A stretch of DNA of 64,000 bases, taken from NCBI RefSeq assembly GCF_030165005.1, contig NZ_JASNNW010000004.1:1-64000 (forward strand), read 5' to 3'. The notes beneath the pieces are model-generated. The model saw only the letters and a list, made by a program, of their open reading frames with translations. It had not been told where the DNA came from and did not search any database. This DNA is from Blastococcus capsensis. Lineage in GTDB: Bacteria > Actinomycetota > Actinomycetes > Mycobacteriales > Geodermatophilaceae. Positions within the stretch are counted from its first letter, which is position 1, and each line of letters starts with the position of its first letter. The position numbers and the translations under genes were made by a program. Positions 58,023 to 64,000 of the stretch are shown piece by piece.

Positions 58023-61000
58023 CCGCGCCCCAGGCGGAGATCCCGCGCCGGGCGATCGTCCGTCTGGTCCGCTTCGGCTTCGAGGACGGCGAGCGCGCCG
58101 CCCGGCTGCTGTCGAACCCGTCCCTGGGCCTGTGGGACCTGGAGCGCAACGAGCCGGCCGATCCGGAGGCCGGCCCGGTGGTTGCCGCGCTGGCCCGTGC
58201 CGGCGATCCAGACCTCGCCGTCCGGTCGCTGCACCGCCTCGTGGAGGCGCTGGACGCTGCCGACGACACCGGAGGAGCGGCCGCGACGCTGCTGGCCCGG
58301 CTGCGCGGTTCCGGGCACCTGCGGGGCCGGCTGATCGCCGTCCTCGGCGCCAGCTCCGGCCTGGCCGACCACCTGGCCGCCCACCCGCTGGACTGGGACG
58401 TCCTCGATGACGAGGAGTACGGGCCGAACCGGCCGACCCCGCACGCCCTGGAGCAGCAGATGCTGCGCGCCGTCGGTGCCGACCCCGACGACCCGCCCTG
58501 GGGCGTCCGGCTGGGCAAGGGGGCGCCCGACCCCGCTCCGGAGCGCGTGACCGCGCTCCGGCTGGCCTACCGGCGGGCGATCCTCTCGCTCGCGGGGCGG
58601 GACCTGGCCGACGGCGTGCCGGCCGAGGAGGCTGCCGCGGAGCTCGCCGACATCGCCGCCGCCGTGCTCGCCGCCGGGCTGGCGATCGCTGTCGCCGAGC
58701 AGCCGGCCGACGCCGCGGCCTGCCGGCTGGCGGTCATCGCCCTCGGCAAGACCGGTGGGCGGGAGCTGAACTACGTCAGCGACGTCGACGTCGTCTTCGT
58801 GGCCGAGCCGGTCCACCCCAGCGATCCCGAGAGCCCGGCCCTGGCCAGCGCCACCCGCGTGGCCGCGGCGCTCATGCGGATCTGCCGGGAGGCGGCCTGG
58901 GAGGTCGACGCGGCGCTGCGCCCCGAGGGCAGGGCGGGCGCCCTGGTGCGCACCGTCGCGGGGCACGCCGCCTACTACGACCAGTGGGCCGACACGTGGG
59001 AGTTCCAGGCGCTGCTCAAGATGCGCCCGGTCGCCGGTGACCCGGACCTGGGCCGCTCCTACGTCGAGGCGTTGTGGCCGCTGGTGTGGAAGGCCGGCGA
59101 CCGGCCCGGCTTCGTCGGCGAGGTGCAGGCCATGCGCCGCCGGGTGGAGGCCAACATCCCCCCGGCGCAGGCCGAGCGGGAGCTGAAACTCGGCCGGGGC
59201 GGCCTGCGCGACGTCGAGTTCGCCGTCCAGCTGCTGCAGATGGTCCACGGGCGGGTCGACCCCGGCCTGCGCGTGGGCGGAACCCTGCCGGCGCTCATGG
59301 CCCTGTCGGCCGGTGGCTACGTCGGGCGGGACGACGCCGCGACGCTCATCGCCTCCTACCGCTTCCTGCGCACGGTCGAACACCGGCTGCAGCTGCTCCG
59401 CCTACGCCGCACCCACCTGCTGCCGACCGACGAGCAGCAACTGCGCTGGCTCGCCCGGTCCCTGGGCTACAAGCCGGACCATCGCGGCGACGCCGTCGCC
59501 GTGCTGCGGGCGGAGCTGGCCCTGCACACCCGCGAGGTGCGCCGGCTGCACGAGAAGCTCTTCTACCGCCCGCTGCTGTCCGCCGTCGCCCGGGTGCCGG
59601 GGGAGCAGCTGCAGCTCGGGTCGAAGGCGGCCGGTGACTGGCTGCGGGCGCTGGGCTTCGCCGATCCTGACGGGGCGCTGCGGCACCTGGGCGCGCTCAC
59701 CGGCGGGCTCTCCCGGTCGGCGTCGATGCAGAGGTACCTGCTGCCCGTGCTGCTGCAGACCTTCGCCTCCTGCCCGAACCCCGACGCCGGGCTGCTGGCC
59801 TACCGCCAGGTGAGCGAGGCCCTCGGTGGCAACCAGTGGTACCTGCGCCTGCTGCGCGACGAGGGGCAGGTGGCCGAGCGGCTGGCCCGGCTCCTGGGCT
59901 CGAGCCAGTACGTCGCCTCGCTGCTCACGCGCACGCCCGAGGCGCTGCGGTTGCTCGCCGACGACGCCGAGCTCGAGCCCCGGGAGGCGGCCACGCTGAC
60001 CAGGGCATGGCGGCAGGCCGCCGGGCGGGCGCCCGATCCGCAGGCCGGCATCCGGGTCATCCGCGGGCTGCGTCGGCAGGAGCTGCTGCGGATCGCCTCC
60101 GCCGATCTGCTGGGCCGCCTGGACGTGCACCGGGTGGGGCGGGCGCTCACCGACGTCGCCGTCGCCACGCTGCAGGCCGGGCTGGACACCGCGCTGCGGG
60201 CGCACGCCCTCGAGACCCGCGTCGAGGTCGCGGAGCTGCCCATGGACCTCGCCGTCATCGGGATGGGGCGCCTGGGCGGGGCCGAGATGGGCTTCGGTTC
60301 CGACGCCGACGTGCTGTTCGTGCACCGGCCCCGGGCGGTGCGGGGGGAGACCGCAGCCGACGAGACGAAGGCGTCGGCCGCGGCGAACGCGGTGGCGCAC
60401 ACGCTCCGTCGGCTGCTCGCCGAACCGGCGCCGGATCCCGCGTTCGAGGTGGACGCCGACCTGCGGCCCGAGGGCCGGCAGGGTCCGCTGGTGCGCAGCC
60501 TGTCGGCGTTCCGGGAGTACTACGAGCGCTGGGTGTCGGTCTGGGAGGTGCAGGCGCTGCTGCGCGCGGTGCCGGTGGCCGGCGACGAGGACCTCGGCGC
60601 CGCGTTCACCGCCCTCGTCGACCCGATCCGCTATCCGGCCGAGGGGCTGTCCCCGGAGCAGGTCGCCGAGATCCGCCGGATCAAGGCCCGGGTGGAGCGG
60701 GAACGGCTGCCCCGGGGCGCCGATCCCGCCACCCACACCAAGCTGGGCCGCGGCGGCCTCGCCGACGTCGAGTGGACCGTCCAGTTGCTGCAGCTCCAGA
60801 ACGCCGCCGAGGTCCCCGCGCTCCAGGCGCCCTCGACCCCGGGCGCGCTGGACGCGCTCACGGCGGCGTCGCTGCTCGACGTCGACCGGGCCGACGCGTT
60901 GCGGGCCGCGTGGGAGCTGGCGACCCGCGCGCGGAACGCGATCTTCCTGGTGCGCGGGCGTCCCAGCGACCAGCTGCCCCGGCCGGGGCTGGAGCTGGCG

Positions 61001-61129
61001 GGGGTCGCCCGGGCGTGCGGGTACGGGGTGGACGACGACCCGGGTCAGTTCGTCGACGACTACCGCCGCACCACCCGGCACGCCCGGACCGTGGTCGAGC
61101 AGGTCTTCTACGGCCAGCCGGGGCAGTGA
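58019..61129 (+). CDS. glnE: Bifunctional glutamine synthetase adenylyltransferase/deadenylase
   Basis: 1036 aa. Two nucleotidyltransferase domains are visible: the first with IALGKTGGRELNYVSDVDVV at about residues 235-255, the second with IGMGRLGGAEMGFGSDADV at about 745-765, each with the SD-x-D metal pair. Linking and C-terminal helical domains are full length. It covalently controls glutamine synthetase according to nitrogen status. Its GTG start overlaps the amidotransferase stop (GTGA). glnA1 is not in the window. Confidence 0.95.
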   Translation: MTAPQAEIPRRAIVRLVRFGFEDGERAARLLSNPSLGLWDLERNEPADPEAGPVVAALARAGDPDLAVRSLHRLVEALDAADDTGGAAATLLARLRGSGHLRGRLIAVLGASSGLADHLAAHPLDWDVLDDEEYGPNRPTPHALEQQMLRAVGADPDDPPWGVRLGKGAPDPAPERVTALRLAYRRAILSLAGRDLADGVPAEEAAAELADIAAAVLAAGLAIAVAEQPADAAACRLAVIALGKTGGRELNYVSDVDVVFVAEPVHPSDPESPALASATRVAAALMRICREAAWEVDAALRPEGRAGALVRTVAGHAAYYDQWADTWEFQALLKMRPVAGDPDLGRSYVEALWPLVWKAGDRPGFVGEVQAMRRRVEANIPPAQAERELKLGRGGLRDVEFAVQLLQMVHGRVDPGLRVGGTLPALMALSAGGYVGRDDAATLIASYRFLRTVEHRLQLLRLRRTHLLPTDEQQLRWLARSLGYKPDHRGDAVAVLRAELALHTREVRRLHEKLFYRPLLSAVARVPGEQLQLGSKAAGDWLRALGFADPDGALRHLGALTGGLSRSASMQRYLLPVLLQTFASCPNPDAGLLAYRQVSEALGGNQWYLRLLRDEGQVAERLARLLGSSQYVASLLTRTPEALRLLADDAELEPREAATLTRAWRQAAGRAPDPQAGIRVIRGLRRQELLRIASADLLGRLDVHRVGRALTDVAVATLQAGLDTALRAHALETRVEVAELPMDLAVIGMGRLGGAEMGFGSDADVLFVHRPRAVRGETAADETKASAAANAVAHTLRRLLAEPAPDPAFEVDADLRPEGRQGPLVRSLSAFREYYERWVSVWEVQALLRAVPVAGDEDLGAAFTALVDPIRYPAEGLSPEQVAEIRRIKARVERERLPRGADPATHTKLGRGGLADVEWTVQLLQLQNAAEVPALQAPSTPGALDALTAASLLDVDRADALRAAWELATRARNAIFLVRGRPSDQLPRPGLELAGVARACGYGVDDDPGQFVDDYRRTTRHARTVVEQVFYGQPGQ

Positions 61130-61246
61130 CCCGGCGCGGGTCGCGGTGTGACGATCCGGTTGCATCGGGCCGGGACGGGTTGGCAGCCGGGACGTGCGGC
61201 AAGGGCTCCGGGAGAACCTGACCCCGAGACCAAGGCAGGACAGGCG

Positions 61247-62377
61247 ATGCGCTTCCTCTCCGCCGGATTCTGCGCGGCCCTGCTCCTCACGTCGTGCACG
61301 ACGGACGACGGCTCCTCGGCCGGCGCCGACCCGACCGCGTCACCGACCGCGTCACCGACCGCGTCGCCCACCGAGTCACCGCCGGCCACCGAGCCGCGCG
61401 ACGACCCGGCTGACGAGCCGGGCGGCCAGCCGTCGGACGACGGCCCGATCGCGCCGGTCGGCGCCGGTGACACGGCCGGGTCCACCGCCCCGGGGAACGG
61501 CCCGCCGGTGGCCCTCACCGACGTGCGGCTCGGCGTCCACGACGAGTTCGACCGGATCGTCTTCGAGGTCGCCGGCGAGGGGGAGGCCGGCTGGCAGATC
61601 GGCTACACCGACGAGCCGCGGGCCCAGGGATCGGGAGCCCTCGTCGAGGTGCCCGGCGACGCCGTCCTCGGCATCACGCTGACCAACATCGCGCTGCCGG
61701 GTGACGCGCCGGAGGGCGTGCAGCCCTGGGCGGGGGCGTCCACGCTGACCGTCGACGGTGCGTCCGTGCTCGGCACCCTGGTCGAGGACACCCTCTACGA
61801 GGGGCGGTACACCTACTTCGCCGGGCTCGACCGGGAACGGCCGTTCGCGGTGGGCACGCTGACCTCGCCGCAGCGGATCGTGGTCGACGTCCTCGCGGAG
61901 GAGCCGACGGCTCCCGTCGGGCTCTCGCAGCGCTGCGCGAGCCCGGCCGGCTTCTCGATCTCCTATCCGGAGGGATGGTCGGTCAACTCGGGGCTGACCG
62001 TGCCCGCGTGCACGCGGTTCGCCCCGGAGCCGTTCACGGTGCCGCCCGGTACCGACGCCCGGGTGGGTGCGGTGACCGCTTCGGTGGAGTCCGTTCCCTT
62101 CGACCGCGTCGCGGACTCGGGCAGCGCCGACGAACGGAGCCGGACCGAGACCACGGTCGACGGCCGGACCGCGGTCCGGATCGAGCGGGTCTCCTCTGGT
62201 GAAGGCCTCTGGCCCGAGGGGGTGCGGACGACCAGCTACGTCGTCGACCTCGGCGAGGGAGAGGACGGACCCCGCATGCTGGTGGTCAACACGATCGACC
62301 TGCGGCAGTTCGACTACGCGGCCAACGTCCGGGTCCTGGACCGCATGGCGGAGACGCTCGAGTTCACGGAGTCCTGA
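61247..62377 (+). CDS. Lipoprotein with AMIN-like domain
   Basis: 376 aa. The signal peptide ends in the lipobox LLLTSC (Cys 17). A low-complexity linker follows with TASP repeated three times and TESP (a 12-bp tandem repeat), then a stretch of acidic and proline residues. Residues 105-230 resemble the AMIN-like beta-sandwich (VRLGVHDEFDRIVFEVAGEG ... SPQRIVVDVL). The C-terminal part (residues 240-376) is a separate domain like the DUF4232/LpqN-type folds, not confidently assigned. It is anchored outside the membrane. ATG 61247 has GGCAGGACAGGCG before it. Confidence 0.72.
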   Translation: MRFLSAGFCAALLLTSCTTDDGSSAGADPTASPTASPTASPTESPPATEPRDDPADEPGGQPSDDGPIAPVGAGDTAGSTAPGNGPPVALTDVRLGVHDEFDRIVFEVAGEGEAGWQIGYTDEPRAQGSGALVEVPGDAVLGITLTNIALPGDAPEGVQPWAGASTLTVDGASVLGTLVEDTLYEGRYTYFAGLDRERPFAVGTLTSPQRIVVDVLAEEPTAPVGLSQRCASPAGFSISYPEGWSVNSGLTVPACTRFAPEPFTVPPGTDARVGAVTASVESVPFDRVADSGSADERSRTETTVDGRTAVRIERVSSGEGLWPEGVRTTSYVVDLGEGEDGPRMLVVNTIDLRQFDYAANVRVLDRMAETLEFTES

Positions 62378-62426
62378 TCCGGGGCCGGCGCGGTGTGGTC
62401 CCGCGTCGTCAGGGCATGCTGGGAGC

Positions 62427-62753
62427 GTGTCGCGATCACTGTCGGCCGAGCCGGACCGCCCCGAGGACGTCGACCCCGGAGGCGTGCCCGCGGGCGAGCC
62501 TGCGGACGGCGCCACGATCACCCCCTACCGGGACGGACCGCTGATCGTGCGCGGCAACTTCCGGCTGGTCGACCAGGACGGTGCGGAGATCGATCCTGGC
62601 CGGGAGACGGTCGCGCTGTGCCGGTGCGGCAAGTCGGGGATCAAGCCGTTCTGCGACGGCTCGCACAAGCGGGGCGGGTTCTCCGCCCCGAGCGCGCCGA
62701 GCAGGCCGCGTCCGGCCGCGCAGCTCCGCCGCGAGGACCGTCGGGAGGCCTGA
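62427..62753 (+). CDS. CDGSH iron-sulfur domain protein
   Basis: 108 aa. The 2Fe-2S ligand motif is ALCRCGKSGIKPFCDGSHK, with the three-Cys/one-His pattern in CRCG and CDGSH. An N-terminal acidic/proline tail of about 35 residues precedes it and a basic tail follows. Family members carry a labile 2Fe-2S cluster. The next gene, convergent and 46 bp away, encodes an iron-containing redox enzyme, and this pairing is common in actinobacteria. GTG 62427 has CTGGGAGC upstream. Confidence 0.88.
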   Translation: MSRSLSAEPDRPEDVDPGGVPAGEPADGATITPYRDGPLIVRGNFRLVDQDGAEIDPGRETVALCRCGKSGIKPFCDGSHKRGGFSAPSAPSRPRPAAQLRREDRREA

Positions 62754-62799
62754 CCCTCCCGATGCTCCCCGCGGATCAGCGCGCCGCCTGGCGCGGCGC

Positions 62800-63813
62800 T
62801 CAGGCGGCCAGCGCGGCCTGACCGCGCAGGCCCGAGCGGCCGGCCTCCCACGCGCCCAGCAGGTGGCGTGCCGCGAGCCCGTCGAGGGCCAGTGACGCGC
62901 CGGCGCCGAACAGCACGTCGGCAGCCAGCCCCGGCTCCTCGACGACCAGCGATCCGCACATGTCCACCGACGCGATCTGCTCGTGGACGGCGTCGGCCTC
63001 CACGTGCTCGTCGTAGAAGACGGTCGTGCGCTCGTCGAACCCCAGCCGGCGGAGCCCGGCGGAGTACCGCCGGCTGGGCTCGGACGACGTCATCTCCACG
63101 GCGGTGAGGTGGCCCAGCGCCGCGGCGCGCAGCCGGCGGTGCAGACCGAACAGCGACATGGTGTTCACCGCGGCGAAGGCGACCGCCGGGGCCTCGTTCC
63201 ACAGCGCGCCGTACCCGGCGTCCAGGTCGAGGTCGCGCATCAGCCCGGCGAACAGCTCGCTGTGCATCCGCTCGGCGGAGCCGCCGCCGTACTCGTCGGC
63301 CTGGATCTCCACCATCGCGGCCTTGGCCCGGCCGGACAGCCGCGGGATGGCGAACGTGTGCGGATCGCCCTCCTTGAGGTGGTACACCGACCGCAGGGTG
63401 AGGTGCTCCCGCCACTGCTCGAGCGTGCCCTGCTTGGCGAGGTAGGACGACAGCGACGGGCCGTCGTCGGCGGCGATCAGCGCCGTCAGCTGCTGGTCGA
63501 TCGGCTCGTCGGTGACCGGGACGTCGCCCGCCAGTTCCCGCAGCGCCGCCTCGTGACGCCGCTCCAGGCCGGCCCGCAGCCCGATCAGCGCGGGATCCCA
63601 CTCCCAGTCCTCGGAGACGCCCTCGAAGCCGCGGTAGTGGAGCTCGTAGCAGACGGCGAGCGCCAGCTGCCGGTCGTCGTCGGTCAGCGCCGCGGCGTCG
63701 TCCTCGGCCACCCGCCGGGCGCGCTCGAGCGTCGTCGCGGAGAGGCCGGTGCAGGTGGTGAGGTCGCGGAAGAGGGCGTCGGTGAGAGGGCCCCGTGACT
63801 CGGGCAGGCGCAT
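62800..63813 (-). CDS. Iron-containing redox enzyme family protein (heme-oxygenase-like diiron oxidase fold)
   Basis: 337 aa, all-helical. Putative iron ligands include MVEIQADEYGGGSAERMHSE and the helix with YDEHVEADAVHEQ, the Glu/His pattern of the HDO superfamily. The exact reaction is unknown; related enzymes include oxygenases that cleave C-C bonds. The start is ATG 63813 (MRLPESRGPL); ATG 63825 would add four residues, and neither has a strong ribosome site. Confidence 0.8.
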   Translation of the reverse strand: MRLPESRGPLTDALFRDLTTCTGLSATTLERARRVAEDDAAALTDDDRQLALAVCYELHYRGFEGVSEDWEWDPALIGLRAGLERRHEAALRELAGDVPVTDEPIDQQLTALIAADDGPSLSSYLAKQGTLEQWREHLTLRSVYHLKEGDPHTFAIPRLSGRAKAAMVEIQADEYGGGSAERMHSELFAGLMRDLDLDAGYGALWNEAPAVAFAAVNTMSLFGLHRRLRAAALGHLTAVEMTSSEPSRRYSAGLRRLGFDERTTVFYDEHVEADAVHEQIASVDMCGSLVVEEPGLAADVLFGAGASLALDGLAARHLLGAWEAGRSGLRGQAALAA

Positions 63814-63888
63814 GATCGTCAGCATGCCCACCGACCGCGGAAAGGATGCGCGGGTGGGTGTGATGTCGCCCGTGGGTAGGAGGCGGCC

Positions 63889-64000
63889 ATGACCTCTCTC
63901 CGACCGCGTCGTGCTCGTCACCGGGGGAAGCGCGGGCATCGGCCGCTCCACCGTCGCCCGACTGGCGGCCGACGGCGCGCGCGTCGTCACCTGCGCCCGT
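63889..64000 (+). pseudogene. Short-chain dehydrogenase, 5' end, frameshifted; cut by window edge
   Basis: ATG 63889 has a strong ribosome site (GGAGG, 7 nt). The frame it opens does not encode a dehydrogenase. One base shift at 63902 gives DRVVLVTGGSAGIGRSTVAR LAADGARVVTC, the standard NAD-binding start of an SDR, which continues to the edge. The sequence ATGACCTCTCTCCGAC would be in frame if two more bases (CT) were present. So it is either a CT-repeat slip or a sequencing error. Confidence 0.6.

Noticed and set aside
61330-61385. Functional tandem repeat in the lipoprotein gene (TASP units)
   Set aside because: It is a normal low-complexity linker after a lipobox and is noted only as part of the gene.

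Overview
The window is very GC-rich DNA (clearly above 70 % G+C by eye) with actinobacterial gene families, frequent GTG starts and GTGA/ATGA start-stop overlaps. Gene content and order suggest a Geodermatophilaceae-like actinobacterium (Blastococcus/Geodermatophilus/Modestobacter type). That placement is inferred from gene content, not from a marker phylogeny.

Backbone. The left and right thirds carry genes whose order I recall from the Mycobacterium tuberculosis Rv2221c-Rv2247 neighbourhood and partly from Streptomyces SCO2368-2390. At the left is the FAS II operon on the minus strand: a PucR-type regulator like FasR, fabD, fabH, acpP, fabF and accD6. It is followed by aceE, a DUF3052 gene and ahpE, then tRNA-Val. 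Further on come the nif3 homologue, the zinc-ribbon gene and the RNase H/phosphatase fusion, and at the right panB-nadE, glnA2, a glutamine amidotransferase and glnE. Accessory genes are inserted between these blocks.

Accessory regions. 13.5-14.2 kb is a scar next to tRNA-Val where a hydrolase fragment abuts a broken potassium-channel gene. 14.2-21.9 kb holds alpha/beta hydrolases, an epimerase, a WS/DGAT acyltransferase and a FUSC membrane protein. cstA and a small partner separate the nif3 homologue from the zinc-ribbon gene. 27.9-32.1 kb has a TauE/SafE fragment, a DoxX-like gene, a PIG-L deacetylase, rnpB, a secreted CHRD-like protein and a LysM protein behind a probable c-di-AMP riboswitch. 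34.7-42.6 kb is a complete monoderm Tad/Flp pilus locus, preceded by a flagellin C-terminal relic. 42.7-49.4 kb contains a Rv2629/Balon-type gene, small acidic proteins, a ChaB/Rho-N protein, an M24 peptidase and a diguanylate cyclase. The right end has a twin universal stress protein, a MarR regulator, a CDGSH protein, a diiron-oxidase-like protein and the start of a frameshifted short-chain dehydrogenase.

Most unusual points. (1) FabD carries a C-terminal biotinyl/lipoyl-like domain whose modifiable lysine position is occupied by arginine. (2) A dispersed dyad repeat of about 60 bp occurs at five places. Its outer arms change in a compensated way between copies; one locus is a 46-bp tandem array, one is nested, and one supplies the N-terminus of a peptidase. 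(3) Two long G/C homopolymer tracts look like sequence-quality artefacts over terminators. (4) Several gene relics mark past rearrangements: the channel/hydrolase scar, a TauE stub, a flagellin tail and a CT-slipped dehydrogenase start. Stretches not listed (1-43, 95-238 and the short intergenic gaps) show nothing I can support.
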